Source of the DNA: Pseudomonas paralcaligenes
GTDB lineage: Bacteria; Pseudomonadota; Gammaproteobacteria; Pseudomonadales; Pseudomonadaceae
Direction: 5' to 3'
Length of the DNA stretch: 64,000 bases
NCBI RefSeq assembly: GCF_019655855.1
Contig: NZ_BPFX01000006.1
Coordinates: 1-64,000 of the forward strand
Positions 16,726 to 27,101 of this stretch are shown here, one piece after another. Position numbers and translations under genes: made by a program. Numbering within the stretch: the first letter of the stretch is position 1; each line of letters starts with the position of its first letter. The notes beneath the pieces are model-generated. The model did not search any database, had not been told where the DNA came from, and worked only from the letters and a program-made list of their open reading frames with translations.

Positions 16726-19700
16726 ATGGCTTTCACAGATCCGTTCATCCGGCGCCCGGTGCTCGCCACCGTGGTCAGCCTGCTGATCATCCTGCTGGGC
16801 TTCCAGGCCTTCAGCAAACTGGTGATCCGCCAGTACCCGCAGATGGAAAACGCCCTGATCACGGTGACCACCGCCTACCCGGGCGCCAACGCCGAGACCA
16901 TCCAGGGCTACATCACCCAGCCGCTGCAGCAGAGCCTGGCCAGCGCCGAAGGCATCGACTACATGACCTCGGCCAGCCAGCAGAACGTGTCGATCATCTC
17001 GATCTACGCGCGCATCGGCGCCGACACCGACCGGCTGTTCACCGAACTGCTGGCAAAGGCCAACGAGGTGAAGAACCAGCTGCCGCAGGACGCCGAGGAC
17101 CCGGTGCTGTCCAAGGAAGCAGCCGACGCCTCGGCGCTGATGTATGTCAGCTTCTACAGCGACGAGCTGTCCAACCCGCAGATCACCGACTACCTGTCGC
17201 GGGTGATCCAGCCCAAGCTGGCCACCCTGCCCGGCATGGCCGAGGCCGAGATCCTCGGCAACCAGGTGTTCGCCATGCGCCTGTGGCTGGACCCGGTGAA
17301 GATGGCCGCCTACGGCATCACCGCCGTGGACGTGACCAGCGCCGTGCAGCGCTACAACTTCCTGGCCGCGGCCGGCGAGGTGAAGGGCGAGTACGTGGTC
17401 ACCAGCATCAACGCCACCACCGACCTCAAGTCGGCCGAGGCCTTCGCCGCCATCCCGGTGAAGACCTCCGGCGACAGCCGCGTGCTGGTGCGCGACATCG
17501 CCCGGGTGGAGATGGGCGCGGAGAACTACGACTCGATCAGCTCCTTCGACGGCATCCCGTCCGTCTACATCGCCATCAAGGGCACGCCCAGCGCCAACCC
17601 GCTGGACGTCATCAAGCACGTGCGCGAGGCCCTGCCGGAGCTGGAGGCGCAGCTGCCGCCGAACCTCAAGGTGTCCATCGCCTACGACGCCACCGAGTTC
17701 ATCCGCGCCTCCATCGACGAAGTGGTGAAGACCCTGGTCGAGGCGGTGCTGATCGTCATCGTGGTGGTGTTCCTGTTCCTCGGCGCCTTCCGCTCGGTGC
17801 TGATCCCGGTGATCACCATCCCGCTGTCGATGATCGGCGTGCTGTTCTTCATGCAGCTGATGGGCTACTCGATCAACCTGCTGACGCTGCTGGCGATGGT
17901 CCTGGCCATCGGCCTGGTGGTGGACGACGCCATCGTCGTGGTGGAGAACATCCACCGCCACATAGAGGAGGGCAAGACACCGTTCGATGCCTCCATCGAG
18001 GGCGCCCGCGAGATCGCCGTGCCGGTGATCTCGATGACCATCACCCTGGCCGCGGTGTACGCCCCCATCGGCTTCCTCGAAGGCCTGACCGGCGCGCTGT
18101 TCAAGGAGTTCGCCCTGACCCTGGCGGGCGCGGTGGTGATCTCCGGCGTGGTCGCCCTGACCCTGTCGCCGATGATGTGCTCCAAGTTGCTGCGCCACGA
18201 GGAAAATCCCTCGGGCCTGGCGCACAAGCTGGACATGATCTTCGACAAGCTCAAGCACCGCTACCAGAAGGCCCTGCACGGCACCCTCAACACCCGCCCG
18301 GTGGTGATCGTGTTCGGCGTGATCGTCATGTGCCTGATCCCCATCTTTCTCAAGTTCACCCACAGCGAACTGGCGCCGGAAGAGGACCAGGGCATCGTGT
18401 TCCTGTTCGCCAACGCACCGCAGCCGACCAACCTGGACTACATGAACGCCTACACCGACCAGTTCGTGAAGATCTTCAAGGAGTTCCCCGAGTACTACTC
18501 GTCCTTCCAGATCAACGGCTTCGACGGCGTGCAGTCCGGCATCGGCGGCTTCCTGCTGACGCCCTGGGGCGAGCGTGATCGCACCCAGATGGAGCTGCTG
18601 CCGGAGGTCCAGGCCAAGCTCAATGACATCCCTGGCCTGCAGATCTTCGGCTTCAACCTGCCGTCGCTGCCGGGCACCGGCGAGGGCCTGCCGTTCCAGT
18701 TCGTGATCAACACGCCAAACGACTACGAGTCGCTGCTGCAGGTGACCGAGCGGGTCAAGCAGCAGGCCATGGAGTCCGGCAAGTTCGCCTTCCTCAACGT
18801 CGACCTGGCGTTCGACAAGCCCGAGGTGGTGGTCGACATCGACCGCGCCAAGGCCGCGCAGATGGGCGTGTCGATGCAGGATCTGGGCGCCACCCTGGCC
18901 ATCCTGCTCGGCGAGGGCGAGATCAACCGCTTCACCATCGACGGTCGCAGCTACAAGGTGATCGCCCAGGTCGAGCGGCCCTACCGCGACAACCCGGGCT
19001 GGCTGAGCAACTACTACGTCAAGAGCGAGAGCGGCGAGATGGTGCCGCTGGGCACCCTGATCAAGGTCAGCGACCGCGCGCGGCCGACCAAGCTCAAGCA
19101 GTTCCAGCAGCTCAACGCGGCGATCATCGAGGGCGTGCCGATCGTCAGCATGGGCGAGGCGGTGGAGACCGTCGCGCAGATCGCCCAGAAGGAGGCGCCA
19201 CGCGGCTACACCTTCGACTACGCCGGCGCCTCGCGCCAGTACATCCAAGAAGGCAGCGCGCTGTACGTCACCTTCGCCCTGGCGATGGCGATCATCTTCC
19301 TGGTGCTGGCGGCGCAGTTCGAGAGCTTCCGCGACCCGCTGGTGATCCTGGTGACCGTGCCGCTGTCGATCTGCGGCGCGCTGATCCCGATCTTCCTCGG
19401 CTTCTCCAGCATGAACATCTACACCCAGGTGGGCCTGGTGACGCTGATCGGCCTGATCAGCAAGCACGGCATCCTGATCGTCGAGTTCGCCAACCAGCTG
19501 CGCCGCGACAAGGGCCTGTCGGTGCGCGACGCGATCGAGGAAGCCGCGTCGATCCGCCTGCGCCCGGTGCTGATGACCACCGCGGCGATGGTGTTCGGCA
19601 TGGTGCCGCTGATCCTCGCCACCGGGGCGGGCGCGGTGAGCCGCTTCGACATCGGCCTGGTGATCGCCACCGGCATGTCCATCGGCACCCTGTTCACCCT

Positions 19701-19773
19701 GTTCGTGCTGCCCTGCGTGTACACCCTGCTGGCCAGCCCGGACAAGGCACCGGCGGCCGTACCGGCCCACTGA
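16726..19773 (+). CDS. mexW: RND multidrug efflux transporter, MexW-like
   Basis: A 1015-residue inner-membrane proton antiporter that expels drugs. The sequence begins MAFTDPFIRRPVLATVVSLL, as in MexW, and has twelve predicted helices with two large periplasmic loops. Helix four carries LAIGLVVDDAIVVVEN, with the paired aspartates of the proton relay. The second half has GLISKHGILIVEFANQL and RLRPVLMTTAAMVFGMVPL. No outer-membrane factor gene follows; MexVW of P. aeruginosa is known to use OprM, so the same is likely here. Known substrates of the PAO1 pump include fluoroquinolones, tetracycline, chloramphenicol and erythromycin. Confidence 0.93.
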   Translation: MAFTDPFIRRPVLATVVSLLIILLGFQAFSKLVIRQYPQMENALITVTTAYPGANAETIQGYITQPLQQSLASAEGIDYMTSASQQNVSIISIYARIGADTDRLFTELLAKANEVKNQLPQDAEDPVLSKEAADASALMYVSFYSDELSNPQITDYLSRVIQPKLATLPGMAEAEILGNQVFAMRLWLDPVKMAAYGITAVDVTSAVQRYNFLAAAGEVKGEYVVTSINATTDLKSAEAFAAIPVKTSGDSRVLVRDIARVEMGAENYDSISSFDGIPSVYIAIKGTPSANPLDVIKHVREALPELEAQLPPNLKVSIAYDATEFIRASIDEVVKTLVEAVLIVIVVVFLFLGAFRSVLIPVITIPLSMIGVLFFMQLMGYSINLLTLLAMVLAIGLVVDDAIVVVENIHRHIEEGKTPFDASIEGAREIAVPVISMTITLAAVYAPIGFLEGLTGALFKEFALTLAGAVVISGVVALTLSPMMCSKLLRHEENPSGLAHKLDMIFDKLKHRYQKALHGTLNTRPVVIVFGVIVMCLIPIFLKFTHSELAPEEDQGIVFLFANAPQPTNLDYMNAYTDQFVKIFKEFPEYYSSFQINGFDGVQSGIGGFLLTPWGERDRTQMELLPEVQAKLNDIPGLQIFGFNLPSLPGTGEGLPFQFVINTPNDYESLLQVTERVKQQAMESGKFAFLNVDLAFDKPEVVVDIDRAKAAQMGVSMQDLGATLAILLGEGEINRFTIDGRSYKVIAQVERPYRDNPGWLSNYYVKSESGEMVPLGTLIKVSDRARPTKLKQFQQLNAAIIEGVPIVSMGEAVETVAQIAQKEAPRGYTFDYAGASRQYIQEGSALYVTFALAMAIIFLVLAAQFESFRDPLVILVTVPLSICGALIPIFLGFSSMNIYTQVGLVTLIGLISKHGILIVEFANQLRRDKGLSVRDAIEEAASIRLRPVLMTTAAMVFGMVPLILATGAGAVSRFDIGLVIATGMSIGTLFTLFVLPCVYTLLASPDKAPAAVPAH

Positions 19774-19799
19774 GCCGCCCTCCCCCGGCGACTCGAAAG

Positions 19800-19913
19800 G
19801 CTATGTACCCGTTATTCTGCTCTTGTGGGAGCGGCTGGGCGGCACTCCGATTGGCCGCGAAATTCGCGGATAAATCCGCTCCCAGGCATGCAACAACTAA
19901 CGGGGACATAGCC
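19800..19913 (+). repeat. REP-containing palindromic element, copy 1
   Basis: A 114-base imperfect palindrome. The ends GCTATGTACCCGTTA (from 19800) and TAACGGGGACATAGC (to about 19912) are inverted repeats with one mismatch. The core holds TTGTGGGAGCGG and TTCGCGGATAAATCCGCTCC, like the well-known P. putida REP sequence. ACTCGAAAG occurs on both sides directly outside the element (19791-19799 and 19914-19922), which looks like a target duplication. The right flank is the start of the terminator after mexW. Confidence 0.8.
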
Positions 19914-19920
19914 ACTCGAA

Positions 19921-19956
19921 AGCCGATGCCGGCGCAAACCGGCATCGGCTTTTTTC
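19921..19956 (+). terminator. rho-independent terminator downstream of mexW
   Basis: A twelve-base perfect stem AGCCGATGCCGG (19921-19932) with CCGGCATCGGCT (19939-19950) is followed by seven T residues. A REP element now separates it from the mexW stop. Confidence 0.9.
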
Positions 19957-20071
19957 ATGCGCCGCGCACCCGCTGCCCAGGGTGTGAAAAAGCCGTCAAT
20001 TGCTGCCGAACGGCGATGGCTCGGGGTATCTTTGCGCCACCTTTGCCGGCTGCCTGCCGAAGGAGCTTTCC

Positions 20072-20755
20072 ATGCGCATCCTCCTGGTCGAGGACAACCG
20101 CGACATCCTGGCCAACATGGCCGACTACCTGCAGATCAAGGGCTACACCGTGGACTGCGCCCAGGACGGCCTGTCCGGGCTGCGCCTGGCCAGCAGCGAG
20201 CACTACGATCTGCTGGTGCTGGACATCATGCTGCCCGGCATCGACGGCTACACCCTCTGCCGGCGCCTGCGCGAAGAAGCACGGCGCGACACGCCGGTGA
20301 TCATGCTCACCGCCCGCGACCAGCTGAACGACCGGCTGCAGGGTTTTCAGGCGGGTGCCGACGACTACCTGATCAAGCCCTTCGCCCTCTCCGAACTGGC
20401 CGCACGCATCGAGGCGGTGCTGCGCCGCAGCCTGGGCGGCGGCAAGCGGCTGCTGCAGGTGGGCGACCTCAGCTACGACCTCGACACCCTGGAGATCACC
20501 CGCGCCGACAAGCCCCTCAAGCTCAACCCAGTGGGCCTCAAGCTGCTCGCACTGCTGATGCAGAAGAGCCCGCACGTGGTACGCCGCGAGGTGCTGGAAG
20601 AGGCGCTCTGGGGCGACGACTGCCCGGACAGCGACAGCCTGCGCAGCCATGTGCACCAGTTGCGCCAGGTGATCGACAAACCCTTCCCCCAGGCGCTGCT
20701 GCAGACCGTGCACGGCGTCGGCTACCGACTCGCGGAACCGGGCAATGGAGTTTAG
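20072..20755 (+). CDS. colR: two-component response regulator ColR
   Basis: A 227-residue OmpR-type regulator. The receiver domain has acidic residues in LLVEDNRD, the phospho-accepting Asp51 in LLVLDIMLPG, threonine in VIMLTARDQ and lysine in DYLIKPFALSE. The C-terminal winged helix includes RSHVHQLRQVIDKPF. Length and sequence match ColR of P. putida and P. aeruginosa, which controls membrane-stress and LPS-modification genes in response to excess metals. The start has AAGGAG upstream. It overlaps the colS start by 11 bases. Confidence 0.94.
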   Translation: MRILLVEDNRDILANMADYLQIKGYTVDCAQDGLSGLRLASSEHYDLLVLDIMLPGIDGYTLCRRLREEARRDTPVIMLTARDQLNDRLQGFQAGADDYLIKPFALSELAARIEAVLRRSLGGGKRLLQVGDLSYDLDTLEITRADKPLKLNPVGLKLLALLMQKSPHVVRREVLEEALWGDDCPDSDSLRSHVHQLRQVIDKPFPQALLQTVHGVGYRLAEPGNGV

Positions 20756-22028
20756 GCAGAGCCTTTCGCGGCGCATCGTCATCGCCTTCGTGCTGATGAC
20801 GGCCCTGGTCGGCGGCACCTTCGCCTTCGGCATCGTCGAAACCGTCCACCAGGTCGAGGAGCGGCTGATCTCCCAGGAGCTGAGCGGCGACCTCGGGCGT
20901 TTCCTGAAGATGGAGAGCATCTCCGACTGGCGCCACGAGCCGGAGCCGGGCCAGCTCTTCTATTTCAGCGGCGGCCAGGGCGACTTCGCCCTGCCACCGG
21001 ACCTGCAGGGGCTGTCGCTGGGGTTCCACGAGGTGTTCCGTGGCGACAAGGCATTCCATGGATTCGTACAGGTCGTCGACGGTCGCCGCTACGTGCTGCT
21101 GCAGGACCAGAGCGGCTTCGAGGACCGCGAGCAACTGCTGTTCGCCGTGGTCCAGGTGGGCTTCCTGATCAGCCTCGCCCTGTCCGGCCTGCTCGGCTGG
21201 CTGCTGGCGCGCAAGGTCATCGAGCCGGTGGTCCGGCTGTCGCGCCAGGTACGTGCGCCCGAACAGCTGCTGGACGAAGCCCCGCGGCTGGCGAAGGACT
21301 ACGCCAGCGACGAGGTGGGCCAGCTGGCCGCCTCCTTCGATACCACCCTGGGGCTGCTGCGCCGCGCGCTGATGCGCGAGCGGCTGTTCACCAGCGACGT
21401 CAGCCATGAGCTGCGCACGCCTCTCATGGTGCTGGCCAGCTCCTGCGAACTGCTGCTGGAAAGCTCCTGCCTGGACAACCGCAGCAGGACCCAGGTGCAG
21501 CGCATCGCCAACGCCTGCGAAGAAATGCGCGGTCTGGTGCAGACCTTCCTGACCCTGGCCCGTGCGCGCCAGGAAGATGCCGGCGGCACGCTCCGGGGCA
21601 CCCTGGGCGAGGTCGCCGACGACCTGGTCGCGCAATGGCGGCCGGCCATCGAGGCCAAGGGGCTGTCCTTCGACTACCAGCCGGAACGGACCGGCGACCA
21701 GCGCTACAACGCACCACTGCTGAAGTCGGTGCTGGGCAACCTGCTGCGCAACGCGCTGCACTACACCGAGCATGGACGCATCAGCCTGCGCCTGGACGAG
21801 CAGGGCTTCGTGGTCGAGGACAGTGGCGTGGGCATCCCCGCCGCCGAGCGCGAGGCGATGTTCCAGCCCTTCGTGCGCGGCGGCTCGGCCCGGGGAGAAG
21901 GACTCGGCCTGGGGCTGTCGCTGGTGCAGCGGATCTGCGAGAACCAGGGCTGGAGCGTGGAGCTGTCGGACGCCGAGCCGAGGGGCTGCCGGTTCCAGGT
22001 CACCCTGATGGGCGGACACGCCGTCTGA
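20745..22028 (+). CDS. colS: sensor histidine kinase ColS
   Basis: A 427-residue inner-membrane sensor kinase paired with ColR. Two membrane helices (about residues 9-30 and 132-155) enclose a roughly 100-residue periplasmic sensor. Phospho-acceptor His221 lies in SDVSHELRTPL, and the ATPase has NLLRNALHYT, VEDSGVGIP and GEGLGLGLSLV. In the sensor, H35, E38, E96, E126 and E129 (the last two form an ExxE, EDRE) fall exactly at positions I recall as metal-sensing residues of P. putida ColS; position 57 is Glu where I recall Asp. It should therefore respond to zinc, iron or manganese excess. Its start overlaps colR. Confidence 0.93.
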   Translation: MEFRQSLSRRIVIAFVLMTALVGGTFAFGIVETVHQVEERLISQELSGDLGRFLKMESISDWRHEPEPGQLFYFSGGQGDFALPPDLQGLSLGFHEVFRGDKAFHGFVQVVDGRRYVLLQDQSGFEDREQLLFAVVQVGFLISLALSGLLGWLLARKVIEPVVRLSRQVRAPEQLLDEAPRLAKDYASDEVGQLAASFDTTLGLLRRALMRERLFTSDVSHELRTPLMVLASSCELLLESSCLDNRSRTQVQRIANACEEMRGLVQTFLTLARARQEDAGGTLRGTLGEVADDLVAQWRPAIEAKGLSFDYQPERTGDQRYNAPLLKSVLGNLLRNALHYTEHGRISLRLDEQGFVVEDSGVGIPAAEREAMFQPFVRGGSARGEGLGLGLSLVQRICENQGWSVELSDAEPRGCRFQVTLMGGHAV

Positions 22029-22202
22029 CGGAAAAAGTTCCGCCCCACACCTCGTTCTGTCATATTCGCCCGGCAGTGTGAATCGCTCCCATTTCCACCC
22101 TGAACGCGACTCTACCGTTCGTCTGCCCGAACGGCGCACCAGTCCACCGTGTTCTAGCGTTTTCTGTGCAGTGCTTGGCAGTGCTTTCAAGGGGTTGCTT
22201 GA

Positions 22203-22439
22203 ATGAAACTAGAAATCGCTCGAGGTATGTTCCTCGTAGGTGCCCTTGGCGTCACCGCCCTGGCCGCGGCGGCCTGGCAGGAGCCAGGCCCGCAGGTGCT
22301 GGACGCCATCAGCTGTGCCAAGCAGCAATGTCCGGCGGTTTCCACCCGCCACGGCAGCCTTGCCGCGGCCGACGTGAACGGCGACAACCTGCTGTTACTG
22401 ATGGTGGGCCTCTCCCACGCCCTGAAGGGCGAGCAGTAG
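22203..22439 (+). CDS. small hypothetical exported protein
   Basis: A 78-residue protein not recognised as a named family. It has a hydrophobic N-terminus (MFLVGALGVTALAAAAWQ), which looks like a signal peptide or single membrane anchor. A short polar part with two cysteines (SCAKQQC) follows, then a second hydrophobic stretch, NLLLLMVGLSHAL. AAGGGG lies eight bases before the ATG. It is alone between colS and the groEL end. The codon usage is Pseudomonas-like, so I think it is real. Confidence 0.6.
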   Translation: MKLEIARGMFLVGALGVTALAAAAWQEPGPQVLDAISCAKQQCPAVSTRHGSLAAADVNGDNLLLLMVGLSHALKGEQ

Positions 22440-22452
22440 CCCCACTTGCCTT

Positions 22453-22499
22453 GTAGGGTGCGCCACGCGCACCGGTAAGCCCGTACCCCCGGTGCAGCC
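22453..22499. repeat. GTAGGGTGCGCC-type extragenic repeat, copy 1
   Basis: The segment begins GTAGGGTGCGCCACGCGCACC, the same motif (one base different) as at 48012. Its inverted partner is degenerate here. It appears to be a short palindromic extragenic repeat. Confidence 0.55.
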
Positions 22500-22518
22500 C
22501 CACACTGCACTAGTCCAT

Positions 22519-22656
22519 GGGCATACATAGCCCAATTACGTGTTGGTGGCGCAATCCTGCTTTTGTGGGAGCGGCTGGGCGACATGCCGATTGGCCGCGA
22601 CATTCGCGGATAAATCCGCTCCCACAAGGTGTGCAGCAACCCACGTGGGCATAGCC
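22519..22656 (+). repeat. REP-containing palindromic element, copy 2
   Basis: It shares with copy 1 the core TTGTGGGAGCGGCTGGGC, GCCGATTGGCCGCGA and TTCGCGGATAAATCCGCTCC, and with copy 3 the outer segment TTACGTGTTGGTGGCGCAAT. The right end is GGGCATAGCC. It ends a few bases before the bidirectional terminator at 22664. No clear target duplication is visible for this copy. Confidence 0.75.
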
Positions 22657-22663
22657 AAAAGAA

Positions 22664-22694
22664 AAGCCCCGCCTGGAACCAGGCGGGGCTTTTT
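22664..22694 (-). terminator. bidirectional terminator of groEL
   Basis: AAGCCCCGCCTGG (22664-22676) pairs with CCAGGCGGGGCTT (22679-22691), with A-rich DNA on the left and a T run on the right. It can therefore end transcription from both directions. It lies about 30 bases past the groEL stop. Confidence 0.9.
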
Positions 22695-22722
22695 CGTTTC
22701 AGCTCGGGGGAGCCAGGTCGGC

Positions 22723-24375
<1,653 letters not shown>

Positions 24376-24407
24376 TCAATTCTTGGTTAAACGGAGATTC
24401 GCGGGGA

Positions 24408-24701
24408 TCAGGCTTCGACGACGGCGAGGATTTCATGCTCGCCCATCACCAGCAGGTCTTCGCCGTCGACCTTGACGGTGTTGCTGCCGGAGTACGGGCC
24501 GAACACCACCTTGTCACCGACCTTGACGGCCAGCGGACGGACTTCGCCGTTGTCCAGAACCTTGCCGGTACCGACGGCGACGACTTCACCCTGGTTCGGC
24601 TTCTCGGCGGCCGAACCCGGCAGCACGATGCCGCCAGCGGTCTTGGTCTCTTCTTCGCTACGACGGATGACGACGCGGTCATGCAGAGGACGAAGCTTCA
24701 T
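24408..24701 (-). CDS. groES: co-chaperonin GroES (10 kDa)
   Basis: A 97-residue GroES, the seven-membered lid of GroEL. It begins [18 protein letters not shown], has the mobile loop [20 protein letters not shown], and ends [14 protein letters not shown]. It is the first gene of the groESL operon. The mRNA leader of about 140 bases before it carries two GC-rich hairpins. Confidence 0.98.
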   Translation of the reverse strand: MKLRPLHDRVVIRRSEEETKTAGGIVLPGSAAEKPNQGEVVAVGTGKVLDNGEVRPLAVKVGDKVVFGPYSGSNTVKVDGEDLLVMGEHEILAVVEA

Positions 24702-24734
24702 TGTCGATCTCTCCTGAGTCAGTTGTTTTCACTG

Positions 24735-24781
24735 GCCGGCGACTGCGCCGGCGGGTTTAGGCAATGTCCGGCGGGGCCGGA
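24735..24781 (-). other. two leader hairpins upstream of groES
   Basis: GCCGGCG/CGCCGGC (24735-24752) and TCCGGC/GCCGGA (24767-24781) are perfect short inverted repeats in the groESL leader. No T run follows them, so they are more likely mRNA structures than terminators. Confidence 0.45.
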
Positions 24782-24850
24782 TTGCGGCACGCTCGGGGCG
24801 CACCGCGGAAAAGTGTTCCACCGAAGCGGCAGAAACCTTGCGGTGAACGC

Positions 24851-24879
24851 TAGATAGGGGCGCTCAAGGGTATTTCAAG
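24851..24879 (-). promoter_or_regulatory. sigma-32 heat-shock promoter of groESL
   Basis: On the minus strand, CTTGAAA (24873-24879) is the -35 element and CCCCTATCTA (24851-24860) the -10 element, with 12 bases between. This is very close to the sigma-32 consensus CTTGAAA / CCCCATNT. No CIRCE repeat is seen, as expected for gamma-proteobacteria. Confidence 0.85.
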
Positions 24880-24934
24880 GGCGGACGGTGAAAAATTTTA
24901 TGGCCGCCGGGTGCGCGGTGCGCACCGATGGGCC

Positions 24935-25384
24935 TCAATCGCGGCGCTGGTACTCGCCCTCGATCACATGCGGATGGGTCTGGCCGGACTGCGCCTGGGG
25001 ATCGTCGAAGAAGGCACGCTGGCGCAGGGCCTGCTCCTGGGCACGGCGCTGCAGGCGGCCGATCATCAGGCGGCGGGTGAAAGGAATCAGGCAGAGCAGG
25101 CCGAACACGTCGCTGATGAAGCCCGGCAGCAGCAGCAGGCCACCGCCGACGGCAATCAGCAGCCCCTCGAACATCTCCTGCTCGGGCATCTCGCCGCGCG
25201 CCAGCTTCTCGCGCGCACGCCAGGCGGTGGCGACACCGGCCACCCGCAGCAGGATGCTGCCGAGCACCGCCGTGCCGATGACCAGCAGCAGGGTGGGCAG
25301 CACGCCGATGGCGCTGCCGACCTTGATCAGCACGGCCAGCTCAATGATCGGGAACAGCAGGAACAGAAAGAGAAAAGCGCGCAT
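24935..25384 (-). CDS. fxsA: FxsA family membrane protein
   Basis: A 149-residue inner-membrane protein. The N-terminal helices FLFLFLLFPIIELAVLIKVG and the GLLIAVGGGLLLLPGFISDVFG motif are characteristic of FxsA, whose overproduction in E. coli relieves exclusion of phage T7 by the F plasmid. Its normal role is unknown. It is upstream of groESL on the same strand, as in PAO1. Its start at 25384 is followed by the typical MRAFLFL sequence. Confidence 0.9.
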   Translation of the reverse strand: MRAFLFLFLLFPIIELAVLIKVGSAIGVLPTLLLVIGTAVLGSILLRVAGVATAWRAREKLARGEMPEQEMFEGLLIAVGGGLLLLPGFISDVFGLLCLIPFTRRLMIGRLQRRAQEQALRQRAFFDDPQAQSGQTHPHVIEGEYQRRD

Positions 25385-25447
25385 CGCAGAGTCCTTGGCG
25401 GAAGAACGGCTTCCGATAGGGAGGAAGTATGGGGCCGCAGGCTGAAT

Positions 25448-26173
25448 TCAACCTGAAACCGGCCCGACGGTCGGCCAGGTCTCGGCGCGAGCCAGCAATA
25501 CCAGGGCCTGGCGCACGGCGCCCGGGTTGTTACAGGATGTTGGAAAGGCCAGCCAGTACAGCGCCTTGCCGATGCGCAGGTGGAAACCCTCGCTGTCGAT
25601 GCCGACCAGTCGCGCCGGTTCGTGGTCCGACAGGCCGGCCAGCTGTACGTAGTGGGCGATGGCGCTGGCGTGGTCGTCGTTCATGTGTTCGACCATGCCG
25701 CGCTCGGCCTCGCCCGCGTGCGGGTTGGCCAGGTTCACATCCTGCAGCCAGTGGATGGCCCCGAAGCCGCCGATGAAGCGCCAGCGCACCGGCTCCAGCA
25801 CCCAGAAATCGAAGTCGTGGGCAGTGTGATAGTCGCGCGACTCGGGAAAGTAGCGGTAGTAGCGCTCGGCGGCGACCTCGATGTCGGCCGGCGCTTGCAA
25901 CTGCCGAGCCTCGGCCAGCAGGGTCAGGCGCCCGGCGGCCTGCACGTCCTCGGCGCCACGTTCGCCAACCAGCAGCGAACACTTGGCATCCTTCTGCAGG
26001 TTGTGGGTGTGCTGGGCGATGCGGCTGATCAGGATCAGCGGTCGACCCTGCCCATCCAGGCAATAGGGCACCACCGATCCGAAAGGGAAGCCCGGCATGC
26101 TCTTGGAATGGGTGGAAAGCACACCCCGGTATTCCTTGAGCAGCAATTCTCGGGCATTCTTTTCCGCCGTCAT
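25448..26173 (-). CDS. HugZ-like pyridoxamine 5'-phosphate oxidase-fold protein
   Basis: About 241 residues. The N-terminal split-barrel FMN/heme-binding domain includes [25 protein letters not shown] when read in two parts, plus [16 protein letters not shown]. The C-terminal DUF2470 domain has the [13 protein letters not shown] signature. Family members include HugZ-type heme oxygenases and pyridoxamine-phosphate-oxidase-like proteins; heme use is therefore possible but not shown. Start choice is uncertain: ATG at 26173 lies 13 bases after GGAG, whereas a TTG two codons upstream (26179) has ideal spacing. It is divergent from the short-chain dehydrogenase at 26284. Confidence 0.85.
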   Translation of the reverse strand: MTAEKNARELLLKEYRGVLSTHSKSMPGFPFGSVVPYCLDGQGRPLILISRIAQHTHNLQKDAKCSLLVGERGAEDVQAAGRLTLLAEARQLQAPADIEVAAERYYRYFPESRDYHTAHDFDFWVLEPVRWRFIGGFGAIHWLQDVNLANPHAGEAERGMVEHMNDDHASAIAHYVQLAGLSDHEPARLVGIDSEGFHLRIGKALYWLAFPTSCNNPGAVRQALVLLARAETWPTVGPVSG

Positions 26174-26283
26174 GCTCAATTTATGACTCCTCGCTGAGAA
26201 TTCGTCGAAAACAAAACGGACAGGCGCCCGGAATAACCGTGGCGCCAGCGAGGCCATCTGCCAGACCTTCGAGGAGTAGTGTT

Positions 26284-27042
26284 ATGGAACTCAAAGACAA
26301 AGTCATCATCATCACCGGCGGCTGCCAGGGCTTGGGTCGCGCCATGGGCGAGTACCTCGCAGCGCGCGGCGCCCGACTGGCGCTGGTCGACCTGAACCAG
26401 GAGAAACTGGACAAAGCCGTGGCCGCCTGCAAGGCCGCCGGTGGCGACGCCCGCGCCTACCTGTGCAACGTGGCCAACGAGGAGCAGGTGACCCACATGG
26501 TCGCCCAGGTGGCCGAGGACTTCGGCGCCATCAACGGCCTGGTCAACAACGCCGGCATTCTGCGCGACGGCCTGACCATCAAGGTCAAGGACGGCGAGAT
26601 GACCAAGATGAGCCTGGCCCAGTGGCAGTCGGTGATCGACGTCAACCTGACCGGCGTGTTCCTGTGCACCCGCGAAGTGGCGGCGAAGATGATCGAGCTG
26701 AAGAACCAGGGCGCGATCGTCAACATCTCCTCCATCTCCCGCGCCGGCAACATGGGCCAGGCCAACTACTCCGCGGCCAAGGCCGGCGTCGCCGCCGACA
26801 CCGTGGTATGGGCCAAGGAACTGGCGCGCTACGGCATCCGCGTGGCCGGCGTCGCGCCGGGCTTCATCGAGACCGAGATGACCGGCGGCATGAAGCCGGA
26901 AGCCCTGGAGAAGATGACCTCCGGCATCCCGCTGCGCCGCATGGGCAAACCGGCCGAGATCGCCCACTCGGTGGCCTACATCCTGGAAAACGACTACTAC
27001 ACCGGTCGCATCCTCGAACTGGACGGCGGCCTGCGCCTGTAA
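26284..27042 (+). CDS. SDR family oxidoreductase (FabG-like)
   Basis: A 252-residue classical short-chain dehydrogenase. Cofactor motif TGGCQGLG (residues 11-18), NNAG at 88-91, the catalytic serine in NISSIS and the pair Tyr162/Lys166 in YSAAK are all present. Homologues are annotated as 3-oxoacyl-ACP reductase-like, but the true substrate is unknown. GAGGAG lies seven bases before the ATG. A GC-rich hairpin follows the stop, and the AraC regulator converges from the other side. Confidence 0.92.
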   Translation: MELKDKVIIITGGCQGLGRAMGEYLAARGARLALVDLNQEKLDKAVAACKAAGGDARAYLCNVANEEQVTHMVAQVAEDFGAINGLVNNAGILRDGLTIKVKDGEMTKMSLAQWQSVIDVNLTGVFLCTREVAAKMIELKNQGAIVNISSISRAGNMGQANYSAAKAGVAADTVVWAKELARYGIRVAGVAPGFIETEMTGGMKPEALEKMTSGIPLRRMGKPAEIAHSVAYILENDYYTGRILELDGGLRL

Positions 27043-27049
27043 CCGCGAC

Positions 27050-27073
27050 GGAGCCCCGCCCCGGCGGGGCTCC
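27050..27073. terminator. hairpin between convergent SDR and AraC genes
   Basis: GGAGCCCCGCC (27050-27060) and GGCGGGGCTCC (27063-27073) form a perfect inverted repeat with a two-base centre. There is no T run, so the strength is uncertain. Confidence 0.6.
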
Positions 27074-27101
27074 AGCCCCTCGATCTTCCGACTCCCCCGC
27101 C

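Noticed and set aside
16432..19770. 1112-residue open frame on the minus strand opposite mexW
   Set aside because: It is a frame shadow of the highly GC-biased mexW. Composition is His/Gly/Gln/Asp-rich without any family motif, and mexW is certain.
19800..22656. REP copies 1 and 2 as the ends of a composite transposon
   Set aside because: The DNA between them is colRS and a small gene, the normal chromosomal content at this place, and the copies are at terminators as elsewhere.
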